Shown here piece by piece: positions 13,701-26,600 of a stretch of DNA of 64,000 nucleotides. Positions within the stretch are counted from its first letter, which is position 1; every line of letters begins with the position of its first letter. Origin of the DNA: Edolisoma coerulescens (taxonomy: Eukaryota; Chordata; Aves; Passeriformes; Campephagidae). Made by a program: the position numbers and the translations under genes. A model generated the notes under the pieces. That model made no database searches and was not told the origin of the DNA. It saw only the letters and a list, made by a program, of their open reading frames with translations. Location: NCBI GenBank assembly GCA_013397115.1, contig VWZW01002760.1, forward strand, positions 1,697,812 to 1,761,811. Direction: 5' to 3'.

Positions 13701-14164
13701 CTTAGGCAAAAGGAAAGGGCAGAAACGTGATCACTATGACTAGAAACTGAAAACTTTTGGGGATACGAAAGTCTGCAATATAAGGCATACAAACTGGGAA
13801 ATACAGGCACGTGTATTTAGGCACCTATATAAATGACTGTGGAACAAGCCTTCACTGAGCTCAATTACGTTCATACTATTTAGAGTGAAAAAAATGAGAT
13901 AGTTGAAAAGGCTGTGCATTTAAGTCTTTCTTTTTAAGTCCTTTCAAACTGTGCTCACACAAAGCTAAACTCAGCTCCAAATACTTCAATTAGGAGACCT
14001 TCAAGGAAAAAAAAATCTGTTTGTTTCATATGTGTGTGGCCATGTGCTTATACAAACAGTACATCGTACAAAGATCTGCTTTTCCGGAGCAGTTCAGTTA
14101 GGTCTCTTCCTCCTTCAACTTACTGTTTCTTTCTAATTACAAATAGCCAGCCACTGACCTAACA
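10762..14164. other. Intergenic, unique sequence
   Basis: No recognised gene or repeat. Contains the longest upstream antisense open frame (10998-11462, 154 codons), which carries no known domain, and a short (CTGTCT)n stretch near 13090-13110. Confidence 0.7.
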
Positions 14165-14376
14165 ATGACATGTCCACCACTAAACCATACTCCTAAGCTC
14201 CATTTATGTATTTCTGAATGCTGCCAGGGATGGTGATTCCAATACTTCCCTGGGCAGATTGTTTCAATGCTTGACTGCCCTTTCAGTGAAGAAATTTTTC
14301 CTAATATCCAATCTAAACCTCCCATGGTACAACTTGAGGCCATTTCCTTGTGTCCTGTTGCTTGATACCTAGGAGA
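14165..14376 (-). repeat. CR1 LINE 3' fragment (reverse orientation)
   Basis: The reverse-complement CR1 pattern: CCACCACTAAACCATACTCC, CCCTGGGCAGATTGTTTCAA, GAAGAAATTTTTCCTAATAT, then CAACTTGAGGCCATTTCCTT and GTCCTGTTGCTTG. The 3' terminus (on the left) is truncated. Confidence 0.88.
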
Positions 14377-17300
14377 AATTAAAGACTAATTATGAATAAC
14401 CCCAAAAGGGAGATAATGAAGCACAATGGGCAAATGTATCCATATTTCAGAGACAGAAAAGTCCATGCATGTATCAAATAAGAAAAAAATAATTCACTAC
14501 AGGATGCAGAGGTAACTCATCAATGCTTTTACCATTAAAACTAACCAACAGACTCACAGGATCAAGAGGTGTTATGCAAAAGGGGAAGAACACAAAGATC
14601 CTGTCTACAGAAAAACTTGAGACATTCTATATATTATATAACATAAGGATCTATGTCTCTCATGAACATCTGAGAACAGAAAGCACAGGCTTCAAACTGT
14701 TGCTTGTCCCTAACTTTACCCTATTTCTCCCCCACTTCCATCATCCTGTTTGTCTTAGAAATTCTTTCAGCTGTAAATGGTTGGAGACCAGGAACATCAT
14801 CTGTTTGCCCTGTTCCTATAGTCTTCCTTACACATCTGCATCTGGCCACCGTCAGAGCCATGACCCTGTGCTGGGACACCCTATTGTCTGACCTGTTATA
14901 GGCAGTCCTATGATCTAGAGGCAATTACAGAGAAAGGACGTGTACTGGAATCAGGAATGCTGTGAGTAAAAGCACACTGAAAGCCTGTTTACTATGAACT
15001 GTGTGCACCATCAAACACTGCTCAGTGTGTGGACATTAAGAAAAGCACAAAGACTGCATCATCTGAGTTTGAAGTGCAAATGAAGTGCATTTATACCTAT
15101 TTTTATCTCCAAATATCTCACTTGCTGGAATTATGGTCTGTAGGAAAGCTGGTTTCTTGGACTTCCCCCACCATAGACTTTATAGGATCTTTTCACCCTC
15201 CCACTGTCAGACACTGCAAGAGCAGGATCTGCTTGGCTGAGAGAGTGCCCTGTGAAAGTTCTTGCAGAGATGGCATAGAACTTGCTCTGCAGTCTTGCTC
15301 TGCCAGGGATGTTCTTGCTTGGGCTGGGAAAATTATGTGGGAAGCAGTGTGGATTAAACTGCAATGGAAGGATTGTTTTCTGGACATCCTTCCACCTGCA
15401 GCCCTGAAACTTACCTTTCTCCCTGCCTACGTCTGCTGTGTCAGTGTAACTCCCTATGCACTTAGAAAGGTGGAATTGGTATTGGAAGTATTTCCTTGAA
15501 AAATATTGGAAATGCTTTTTTCACCGTCTTCTAACGAAATTTAGCACCTGNAGTCCTCTGTAGCCACACACTGTTAACTAAAAACTTTTAGCCAAAGAGA
15601 ATTAGGAGGAGGTGGAAATGTCAAGGTAGTTAATCACAGCTCCATTGCTTCAGTTTGTATTCTGCTTTAGGCAATCAATATTCCCTTCTTTCTCAGCTAC
15701 CTTATCTGGAAAATGAGGTAATACTCAACTCACAGGCAGGCTGGGACAGTGAATTAGGCTGTTGTTTAATGCATGGAGTGCCCCAACATGCTGTAGAAGT
15801 ATTAGGAATGGTTACTATGTGAGAGAGGGAACTACTTAGAAAACAGTTTCTTTGATCTGAATTCCCTTTTAACATCAAAGAGTTGGGATAACCTAGGGCC
15901 CACATTTATCAAGCACTCTGGCACTGTTCTCAGTGGAATCAAGTGTGACACAAAATTCTTCAAACCGTTACCAAGACCTTCTGTGGGATCCCTGAGAGGT
16001 CAATGGGAACTGTTGGATTTCAGTGTGGAGGTAAGATGATGTAGCTAAAGGAAGCTACCTGGAAAAACAAGAAGAGCAGCCAATGGAAAATTCACTCAAC
16101 TCTGTACAAATTTGTGTCATTGGCATAGTAACACAGGTGGAAATTCAGAGATAATCTCAGCTGGTTATTGCTGTCTTTAGAGTGACAGATGAACAACGGT
16201 CAATACAAAAGCCCTGCATGGTAGGCAAGTGATCAGCAAGCTGGAGACAGGGGTCAGGACAGCATGTGAGAGGTCTGTTTGCTACTGCCACTTTGTGGGA
16301 CACAACCAGCTTTGCCTCCCTGCCAGAAATAGCCATGATGAAAGTACCCTTCACAGGTTTTACAAAAAAATAGTTTCTTGGAGTTAAATCTGTGCTTGGA
16401 AATGATTTGGTTAATTTGTCTGCTTTTGCACTGAAGTGGACACTGAGCATTCAAAGTATCTGTTCTGCTGGTTCAGTCATCAGACCAGGAACCCTGAGAA
16501 AGCCAGAGAGCAAACACCATCCTAACCCAGGAGAGCTGCTGCTGTAGTGACTGTCCAACAGCTGGCTGTGTCACCACCTTCTCATTTCAGTGATGGAACA
16601 CATGATATGGCTCAACAGATTAGGAGACAACTACACTTGGGAAACACTTTATGACGGAACAAATCACAGCTCAAGCCAGTACTATTTCATTAACACAGCT
16701 TAGCTATAAGGGCTGTTCCAAAGCGCGGACACTGAGATCAATCTCAAGCCTGACGTCAAAGCTCGGTCATCCTCTGATCAGAGAGAGAGTGGACCAATAG
16801 CACATGTTTAAATGTGTCACTGTTACCCCGTGACAAAGTTGTGTCCCTCATCACGGTAGACAAAGGTACATTCTTGGGTAATGTCATTCATTGTTCAGTT
16901 AGGCATCTCTAAGCAGGATAAGTTCCCCATAAACATTTGAAGTATCAAAGTCTAATACTGGTTTTCTGGTGTGCTCCTGAAAACAGGTTTTCTCAAAATC
17001 TCTTTTCTGACCAAGGTTTATAAAACTAATCTAACTTTTCTAGTCCTCCCCCTTTACTGGAAACAATGTCCCATCCTAACCATCCCACCTAATGGGTAAA
17101 GCACAGCTTAATGTTCTTCCTCACTTTGATGGTTTGTGGTCAGTTTCTTGTGACAAATTACAGGTTCTGGGGCCCTGTGTCATCAGGGGCACAGCTGTTA
17201 GCTCACCAGTAACACTGAAAGTCTTTCTGGCATGTATTTTGCAGCCTTCAGGGGTTTTTTAAAGAGCAACCTTCATAACTTTTGACATGTTGGGTAAGAG

Positions 17301-19917
17301 GGGGTGGATGCAAAGGTAAACAGTCACACTGTGGGAGTTGCCAAATCAAACCCAGGGATGTTGGCAGGAAGGTGAGTGAGGGAGAACAACTGTGCTGGGA
17401 CAACACTCAGAGCAGAGAGAACTCTCCTACACTGAGGCTTCAGCCTATCCTGAAATAACTGTTTTTATCCTTCTTTATCCTAATAACCATTAGGTACTAA
17501 GTCTGCTTTGGTACAGAATGCATAAAACATTGATCTTTGCTGTCAACTTTGTAAACATTTTCACAATGTTTGTCTCCCTTGCCACTGTGTTTCTCTGAGA
17601 GTTCCTATAGGTGAATAGGAACTTTAACTTTTTTACTGCATTTCAGGGCTGGATATGGCTCTGATATGAGCTGAGCAGAAGCTCAGCCATTTCTCATCAC
17701 ATAATCCCTTTTCTGTTCCTTTCCCCGTCCTTTTCCAGCATTTTGATCTCAGGATGAAAATTAAGAATAAATGTTAAAGAACTTGTTCTTACTTAGAGAC
17801 ATGATGCGCACAACTTCTGAGGAACAATCCCAGCTTGACTGCCACATGAGACAAGTTAGAAATACAAAAGGACTTCCTGCTCTGACAAAAGAAGGTTAGT
17901 CTGATTTTCTGGCATATTTAAAATTCATGAGTCTGTCCCTTCCCGAAAATTAGAATATGGATCAAAACTAAAGAAGTAATAGAAGAAGTTGTTTGGAAAT
18001 ATTCTTAGTTCCTTTCCTGCAATAAATTTGGGTAATTTTCGAAGTTTTATCTGTCATCATGACATATCTATTGCTCAGGAGCTGGGGCATTAAGAAAAGC
18101 AAAAATGGAGGTTTATTGCTCACACACACATGTAAATCATGCAAGTTAGCAGCTCTGGGTAGGAATCTACAGCTCCTGATGGCAACATCGTCTTCTGCTC
18201 ACTCTGCAAATAAGGTCACCTGAATATTTTAAAGAAAAGGGCTTTCTTTTTTTTCTTTCCCTGCCTGATATTTTTACACTGCAATCCTGAGTGTCAGGTC
18301 TATTTCTGTCAAAAAATTGTTTTTGTGAGCTTATCCAGTCCTTAGCTGGAGGAGTTTAATTTTTGTGTTGTTTTTTTTCTTAACACGGAGTCATTTTCCC
18401 CTCCAAGAGTTCATTTAGGCCTCAGATAAAGGCAACAGAAGAAACAACTAAGGCACAGAATTTTAAGCAGCCTAGAAAAATCCCCCCTCTTGACCAATTG
18501 AGTAATCTTAGTTTTGACTGCAAGTGCCTGTTGCTGCATTCCAAGAAATACAGGGAATACATAATGAAGGAGAAATAGGAGTTCCTTCTAGCTTTTTGTA
18601 TTTATTCCTACATTTTTTTATTTAGCATATAAAAGCCCTAAACTACAATGTTTTCTCTCTTTTCCAAGCCACTCCTGAAGAGAAATTTCTGACCTTTAAT
18701 ACTACAGTTTCAACATGATGTTAACTTCAGGTAGTTTAATCACTCAAGGTAGCAATCTCTACCCTCAACAGAAAAAAAAAAAGAAGAAAAAAGCAGAAAA
18801 TATGTCACTTTTTAGTGTATGAAAGGAAACACAAAGGAGAAAAACCTTAACCTCAGATGAGTTTTGAATTATGTATGGTTTATATTCCCCTCCTAAAATG
18901 CCAAAGAAGCAACCTTAAAGCCTCTGAGCTTCTGAAACAGAAGGGCCTGTATATTTCCATCCTCCAGTTCTGTGCCCTAGGTAGAACCTGCAAGACCTGC
19001 ATTTCTCCCTTCTCAAAATCCGAGAGTTCCCCAAATCCCTTTGTGAGCTGATTACATGATGGAGGAGAAGGACTGAAAGTTTTCTCAGCAAAGTCTTTGG
19101 AACAGCTACTTTATTTTTCCAGACCTACGCATTCTACGTAAAGCAAAAATCAATGTGAAAGCACTTCCCGCAGGCCTTTTAAGCCTCAAATTCTCAGCAG
19201 GAACACTGCTGTTCTAGCATTCAGTCCTGATTCTCTATAGCTTGATGATTTGCAGTGAGATTATCCCATTTCTTTGCTGTACTGCCAACACGTGGCAGAT
19301 GTTGCTAGGTCCCAAAAGAGTAGGAGCACTGGTTTACTGCAAGCACAGGAATGTGCTACTGTTCCCCAACAGCAATCTAACCCTGTGGAGTCAGCCCAGC
19401 ACCAATCCCCATTTGCCAGTTCTCTGCCCCAGAACTTTTTATCACCAATTTCTTGAGTTATGGACCTGTTCTCTAACCATGTGCTAGACATTAGCAGGGA
19501 ACACTGATGACTTCCTTAACAGTTCTCTGGGTCACAGCATTATCTTGCCTGGGCAAGTCTGTCTCAGGGATATTTAACTGCATTTTCCATCCCCAGCTCT
19601 GGCTGGGTGCTAATCACTCATTTGCCATACGTGTGAGAAAACCACTGACATCCAACTCTCTAAGAAAGGTCCTAAAACATGTGAGCTGGCCTGCAGAGTA
19701 AGGAAATGCATTGGTTAGGCAAATAACAGTACATGTGGACAACTGCGTGGATCTGACAGGAAGCTACACCTTCACTGGTTCTAATGTGATTACTCAGTGC
19801 AAATACACTCCTTGAAGGCCAATTCTAGGAACCCTTTCTGGCCAGCCAGTGGTTTGGTGACTTCATGTTGGACGAATGTGTTGGAATTCTGAAAAATAAA
19901 GATACTTATTTTTATGC
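14377..19917. other. Intergenic, unique sequence upstream of MTHFD1
   Basis: No recognised coding exon. A 156-codon frame at 15029-15499 has a non-ATG start and no domain. The only regulatory candidate is the CRE/CCAAT cluster near 16.75 kb. In human the upstream neighbour is ESR2; I find none of its conserved exons on either strand. Confidence 0.7.
16728..16870. promoter_or_regulatory. Candidate intergenic regulatory module with consensus CRE and CCAAT box
   Basis: A full palindromic cAMP response element TGACGTCA at 16751-16758, followed by CCAAT at 16794-16798. Several CpGs lie in an otherwise CpG-poor area (GCGCGG, ACGTC, CTCGGTC, CCCGTG, CACGGT). It is about 3.8 kb upstream of MTHFD1. 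Whether it serves MTHFD1 or a gene further upstream is unknown. Confidence 0.35.
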
Positions 19918-20226
19918 AAAAAAGAATGAGGGATGTCTTACAAGGGCATGTAGTGATAGGACAAGGAGGAATGGCTTCAAACTGTAAGTCAGTAGATTTA
20001 ATTAGGTATTAGGCAGAAATTCTTTACTGTGAGGGTGGGGAGGCCCTGGCACAGGCTGCCCAGAGCAGCTCTGGCTGCCCCATCCCTGGCAGTGTTCAAG
20101 GCCAGGCTGGACGGGGCTTGGAGCAACCGGATCTGGTGGAAGGTGCCCCTGCCCACGGCTGGAGGTCGAAACGAGACGATCTTTTAAGTCCCTTTCAACC
20201 CAAACCATTCTGTGATGCTATGATTC
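19918..20226 (+). repeat. CR1 LINE 3' fragment immediately upstream of the MTHFD1 promoter
   Basis: A relatively well-preserved CR1 3' end. Blocks: TGTAGTGATAGGACAAGGAG, GGCACAGGCTGCCCAGAGCA, CTGCCCCATCCCTGGCAGTG, GGGGCTTGGAGCAACC, then CTTTCAACCCAAACCATTCT. It ends with ATTCTGTG and ATGCTATG (20207-20222). Its 3' end is about 380 bp from the MTHFD1 ATG. Confidence 0.93.
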
Positions 20227-20349
20227 CACTCTAAACTTCTACTCTTGGCATAACCTGTTACGAGAACCACAGGACTAGAAACACAGATAATTCTTACACC
20301 GATTTGGGATTTTCCTATGCATTCGCCGTGCACAGCCCAGCACCAGCAC

Positions 20350-20608
20350 CCCTCACTCCCAGCTCCCTTCGGGGCTGCCCTCTCCCTCCGCGGAGCAGGG
20401 GCCGGGCACGCCCGGGAGCGCCGCCTCGGAAGCGTTCTGGAGGCTGCTCTGGCGGCCATTTCGCCGCGGGTCTCGGCCGCGGGAGGCACCGGGCGCNTCG
20501 GGGCCACGTGGGGCGGGAGTGGGGCGGCCGCGGGCGCAGCGCGTCCCGCAGACGGCCCGGGAGCCCCGCCGCGCTCAGCTGCTGCACGCCCGCCCTCCGG
20601 CCCTCGCC
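20350..20608 (+). promoter_or_regulatory. MTHFD1: MTHFD1 CpG-island promoter and 5' UTR
   Basis: The sequence switches abruptly from AT-rich to very GC- and CpG-rich at about 20.33 kb and stays so past exon 1 (to about 20.8 kb). There is no TATA box. Visible motifs: a palindromic E-box CACGTG at 20505-20510 (USF/MYC-type), GC boxes at 20511-20517 and 20521-20527, and a YY1-like GGCCATTT near 20453-20461. The transcription start is probably within about 150 bp of the ATG, but it cannot be fixed from sequence. One unresolved base (20497) lies inside the promoter. Confidence 0.8.
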
Positions 20609-20649
20609 ATGGCCCCCGCCGAGATCCTCAGCGGCAAGATTGTCTCCGG
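20609..20649 (+). CDS. MTHFD1: MTHFD1 coding exon 1 (residues 1-14)
   Basis: Begins at the ATG inside the CpG island and encodes MAPAEILSGKIVS plus two bases of Gly14. The donor is GG followed by gtacgt (phase 2). No other ATG occurs in the roughly 150 bases upstream, so the start is unambiguous. It lies at the N-terminus of the dehydrogenase/cyclohydrolase domain. Confidence 0.95.
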
Positions 20650-23600
20650 GTACGTAGCGGGGCCGCCCGCCCGCCCTGCCCGCAGCGCTCGGCCCGGTTC
20701 CCTCGGGCGGGAAAGTCTGGGAGCCGCGGGGGTTTTCCCCTTCGGGAAGGGACCGCTGTGACCTGGAAGCTGAGGCGTGCCCCGGCGGCCCCCGGGTGTG
20801 CTGGCAGCGGGATGGGTCTGTGGGGGCTTTTGCTCTGGCTCTGTGGACGAAGCAGGTTTGGAGACACCCTAAAGCTTTTTCACTATGCTGTAGCCAAAGC
20901 TCGCTTCTTCCTGGCTGTAAACTGGAAGTTAGTAGGCGAAGTACAGTATTAAAGGTCTTAAGGAGAATGTAAAGTGCTGTCAGCGCTCCAGAAAGAACCA
21001 AGAAACCAGCGGTGCGTCTGGTGGGGTGTTGGCAGCCCCAGCGAGCACCTGGTGACTGCTCAGCATCGATGAGATGAGATGAGATGAGATGAGATGAGAT
21101 GAGATGAGATGAGATGAGATGAGAGCCCAGGCAGGGGTGAAGCTGCTGGCTGACCTACAGCTTCTGTGCGTGTAAGCTGGGCTGTTGGGATGCTTTGCGA
21201 GCAGGAGTTGGGAACATGTGCTTTAGGTATGGGCTCTGTGTTCATGCTGTACAGACATCGATTCTTCCTCTTCAAGGCAAAGTACGATAATGTGCATGTT
21301 GGATAACACACAGCTGAATGTTCACAGGTGTCCTGCCAAAGCTATTTAAAAGATTTGGGAGACCTTGAAGGAAAGAGTGTTCTTGTACTTTTCAGCATTT
21401 ACTTAGGTGGCAAGCCCTGGGTGTAGGTGAGCTTGTGTTGTGTCTTTTAATTTGCTTGTTTTTCCTGCTGCCACTCTACATACGCATCTCTAGGAAAGCC
21501 AAATAAATTTCCCTATCCCTGGGGAAAATGCAGTGTAATGGTTCTGTTATATTCTGTGCAAACAGGGTTTGGTTAGGTAGGTTCATTGGGTACCTCCTGT
21601 TGATATAATCACGGAATTCAGACAGAAAGGGTAAATTTGAAAAGGCATAACACAATCTCAGCAAAGCAGTTAGTCTTCCTCTTAGGTGTTGCTATGTATG
21701 ACACAGCTACATCTAACCAACAGTGGAGCACTTCTGAAAAGTAGGCCTAATGTGTCTTGAATCTGAATATCCACGAGGAAAGGCTGCTTGCATGTTTTTT
21801 ACCTGGTAATGTTTGGCCCCGTGCCACCTGTGTGTTGCAGTCTCTCAGTCTTACATGCATGATTCCACCTGATCCTTTTGGCAGTGTTGGGGCCAGCACG
21901 CTCTGCAGTGCCTGTGCCTGCTGCTGGTGGGACTTGATGCATTTGCCTGTTGCAGGTTTCTTTTCTGTCATAGAAAGTCATCCTGAAGTGCAATAGGTCC
22001 TGGAAAGATGCTAGTTTGGGTACAATGATCATTCACGTTAAAACTTTCAGCTTCCTTGGCATGGCATGTTGCGTTACTTAATGAATTTTATAGATACAAG
22101 GGTGAATTTTTGTATTTCTGTTTGTTTTCTGTATTATAGAAGCAGCTATAAACCAGCAGTTTTCAGAGGTGGGGACATTCATGATGTGCAAATACCTGGG
22201 AAGAGGCATGAGCTTTTAACAGGCACATACAGGAGAAAGGTTTGATTAACTTCCAGCACATCTCTTAAGGTGTTTGGCTGAAGTGTGTCTTCCAGAATCA
22301 TCAAATCTTGACCTGAAGACACCATAAAATGGAAAAATAATGGCAGTTGTCCAGCTGTCCTTCAGTTGCTGTATTTGTGTCCAGTATGGCAAAAGCATCA
22401 CCTGCTCCATGTGGGCCTTAGGTAGTTCTGCCTTTTCCTAGTGGAGTACTTGAAGGAGTCATGAGGAATTGGGCTCTCCACCCTGGAGACACCTGTCCCT
22501 TTCTTCCAGACCCCTAGAGAAGTGCAGGTACAAAGGATTCTCACTATCCAGAGTTCACCTCCAGGCCAAGAGTCTGGCAGCAGCAGCAGAAGTGATAGGC
22601 ATGTGGTTTTTCTAGGAACTCTCAACTGAACTGCCTGTTGTAGAAAGGGAATGTCCCTGACTTTACATCAACTGCAAAACCTTTTCAGTTACTATCTTGT
22701 AGAGGGTGGGTTTTGTTACTTTACCCTTTAATCGAAGAAAATGTTTGTTTGTGAGTCAGTCAAATATTGACAAATGAGTTGAATCAAACAAGTAGTGTTC
22801 CAGCTATGTAATGCTGGGTTTCTGTGTGTGTTTTAAATCAAAACTCATAAGTATTGTGAACTTTCTCCTCCAGCCACCAAACACCCCTTCCTCAAAACAG
22901 ATGAAGAAAATACCTAATTCAGTCATGCCAGCTGTTTAAACAAAAATCAGGTAGATACTGGCATTCTTATTCTTGTGAAACATGTAAAGAGAATAAATAC
23001 TTTCAGAGAGTTTCCTTGTCTCCATAAATAAGGAAAACTTGATGAGGTGATAAAACTAGTTCATACCTTAGAAAGTGTTGGAAGGCTCAGAAAAGGTGCA
23101 AAGGAAAATTGACATTTTCAGTGGCTTTGAGTACTACCTGTGAGGATGGAGAATGTGGTTAGGCTGGGCATGGGAAGGAGAATGCAGCAGACATTGTTTT
23201 CTGTTTAGGATTTTGATGTTAATGCATCTTCTGTGAGTACAAACAAGAAGGCTAGACAGTGTGTGAAATATTTTAAGTATTGGATAGGTTATGCTATCTG
23301 AGTTGGCTATTTATCTCAGGGTATCTTTCCTCTGCTACTCTGAGTGGCTGTTTAGTAATTCTGCCTTAGATTTGCTACAAGTTAAATTTGCCTCATTGGC
23401 AAATGAGTTACAAAAGATGAATTATTGTGTAACAGTACAGTAAACAAATGACTAATGAGAGGAAGAGAAGCAGTGCTTTAAGTATGCACGATATGGCAGG
23501 TTGAGGGCAATAAAAATACAATGTTCTCCACCTTTTGTTGCTGATATTCCCTGAAAAAAAACCCAATCTCTGTTTCTGTGTATAAAAGAGATACTCAGAG

Positions 23601-26600
23601 CAAAACATGGTAGTGGCTCTTCTTTACAGTTTATGTCCACTGCAGTGAGCTGTGTGTTCAGGCTTTACCATCTGAAAGAGCCCGGGTTTGGACACCTCTG
23701 GCTCGGCCTGAAGTGGTTGATAGCACCAGGAGTGGACCAACATTTCTGCTCTGGAAGAGTGGCTGATGAGTTGTGATGGCAGGGAAGACTTAGCACCCCT
23801 CACAGCCCCTAGGTTGGGCCAGGTAGTGCTTTGGGTTTAAAGTGCTCGATAAAATGATGATCAGGCTCATCTTATAACTGGAGATAACAGTGCAGTAAAC
23901 AACTCCTCAGCCTTTTCACTCTGGGCCTTAAATGTTTTTTTTTTTGGAGTTCCTATTGAAATTCCAGGTAAATCTAGTCTGAAGTGGAAAAAATTCCCTA
24001 ATCTGTGAGCTCTCTTTTACCAGATCCTACCCACGATGTTTCAGGCTTGCTCTGAAGGGTCTCACACCGTGGATGGGCTGAGTTAAAGGGAACTACCAGT
24101 GCCATGGGGTGGCCCCAAATATGAGCAAGAACCCCTTGTGTTCAGTGCTGTGCGGACACTGAATTAAAAAAATGGGACCCTGTTCCAAAGACTTGATAAG
24201 AGAGGAGAGAACATTGTCTGGTGGACAACAGGGCTGCAGATCTGTGATTTGTGCACATCAGCACCAGCTTACAGGAAGGGTAAAGAGCAAGTGGGGACTG
24301 CCATGTCCCCTTTTGGAATGAATGAAATCTCAGTATCACTCCTTGTGAAGACAAATCATTGTAGATAGGTCTTAAGAGTATTGTCTGGAGTGCTTGCAGC
24401 CCCACAGAGGTGGATTGAGTCCTTACCTATTGCGCTTGTGTTTTCCTGTGATTAAATCACCCAATAGTAGGGTATTGTATGCAGTATCCATTTTGGGAAG
24501 CAGACGTGATTAGTGTCATGGATGTTGCAGCGTGGGAACATGGTATCATACCTCATGTTTGGGGCAAACTTTTCTAAGTTTTAAAGACTCAGCTTTGTGT
24601 TAAATTCTGTTGCTCTGTTGTCAGCCATCCACATTTGCAAAGTGCCTCAGTTGCTGCCTGTCTCTCAGACCCACCTTGGATTGAAGTTCTGGACATGCTG
24701 AAAAAGCATCCAAAAAAGCAGAAATGTCTTCGTGTGTTTATCTGGTCTGAAGAGAGCTCATGCAAGTATTTGAGCTGACACAACCAAAAAGGTGGTTAAA
24801 AAACCTTGTGAGTGTGGAAGTGGTAGAAAGTAGCAGGTATTTTTCTAGGAGATAATGACAGTGTGCCAGGAGTATGCAGTGGTGGAGCATGAGACAAGAG
24901 GGTGGGAGACTTGTGAACTCATTCCAGCTCTGTTGTCTAAATGATGTCTTCCTGCAACTGGAGCCATCTGTTGAATTGCCAGCAGTGTTCAGATGGTCTT
25001 TCCCAAGGTATTTCCTATCCCAGTGCCACTTCATTGAGCCAACCTGTGACTTCCCTCAGGAGAGACTCCTCTGAGCCTCCTTTGGGTACAAGTGGGATGT
25101 TCTGTGACATTCTTCTTTGCAGCTCCTTCACAGCATTTTAAGATAATGCAGTTGTCCTGAGCTAGGACATGGTGCCATGGTGGTTTGGAGATGGGAATGC
25201 TTGTTTTTCCACATTGTGGTGTTGGTCATGGGAGCAACAGGAGGTGAGCAGTGGCAGTGCTGCAGGCTGTAGGGAGGAATGGCTGCAGGGACAACAGACC
25301 AGGATGATGCAGGACCTAGGGAGGACCATCAGCCTCATGCAGCCATTTCTGCAGGGCTGCAGCAGGAGCATTTCTGCTGCGTGTTTATGAAACCCCTGGG
25401 GAATCTGTGATCCAGGCAGTAAAGCCAAACCCTCCTCTTTGGGGACAGGCGTCTTCTGGAGCATCACTGTCTCTGAGGAGATATTTGCCAGGTCCTATGT
25501 TTGGCACTGTTTGCATAGACCCTGGACCTTGTTACTCACAGAAGGGACAGAAACATGGCCTGGTGTCATCTTCAGTAGGATGCTGTGTGTGCTCACCAGC
25601 TGAGCAATGTGTGTCCATAATCCCACAGGAAGGTGTGTGGGGTTCTGCTGACATGGGAGCAGTGTTCTCTCCATTTACAGCAGAGCTGGAGCAGTGTGGT
25701 TTGTCCTTTGTTTGAATTTCTGGGAAATTCACTTAATAAATTTAAATTCAGCTCACTGCTGCAGTCTACAGAAAGAAATGCTAACAAGTTCTTTAATCTT
25801 TGGAGCTGGCTATTGCACTGTATGCTTAAAACCATGTGCTGTCCTTAACCTGTGTGGACCCTGGACTTTTGTTTGCTGCATGAGTTTGTTTGTGTAAGGG
25901 CACGTGGGCACAAGAAGGGGCTTAGAGTCAGAGAGAAGGCTTTTGGAGAAGCAGCCACATAGAATTGCAAATTTTTTGTTTGAAGACTTGAAAGAATTTT
26001 CATACAGCTAGTAAAAAAGTGTTGATTTATCAATATGAACTTTTATCTTTGGGAAGGCCTGAGGTCCACAATAGAATTTTGCAGACTCTGTAACTAAATA
26101 GCTGCTGGCTTCCAAAAATTATTTTTTATGGTTTTTGTGAGTCTGTGGAGTTAAAACTATTTTTTTTTCTTGTATTTTCTCTCAAACCTTTGCCCCTGTG
26201 GGTTTTGTGACCACTGGAGAGCAGTGGCACCCAACACTAGGTGGCTGTCTAACAAGTGATTTCTTGATGCTGGGCTCCTAAAGCAAATCAGCACTGACAG
26301 CACCACGTTTGTGTGTTTGTGTGTGTTACCCTTCTTCTGGAGCTGAAGGGGAAGCGAGCCAGTGCCTAATGACAGAAAATGACAGCAATGTAATATGTGA
26401 ATATTGTGGCTGCTGGGGGTAAAAGCACACCACAGCCCTGCTTCACAGAGGAAATTGGGTGGGCTCATTTCTCTTCAGCTGAGAAGAGTGGAATAAAAGT
26501 AATAACTAAAGCTGAGACCCTTTCTAATTGATTGTCCCTTATGAGGGCTTTGTTGCATCATAAATTATATTATATTAAATGCTTGTTGGCATTTCTTTTT

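Noticed and set aside
15029..15499. Open frame of 156 codons whose start resembles MDIK, as in ESR2
   Set aside because: It begins at GTG rather than ATG, and nothing after the first residues resembles the estrogen receptor. Coincidence.
20315..21001. 228-codon antisense frame over the promoter and exon 1
   Set aside because: GC-rich CpG-island sequence lacks stops in several frames. It is rich in Arg, Pro and Ala with no domain, and it spans an N. A CpG-island artefact.
21068..21124. Tandem array considered as a CRISPR-like or coding repeat (SSHLI on the minus strand)
   Set aside because: Units are 5 bp with no spacers. It is a plain microsatellite, and the context is an animal genome.
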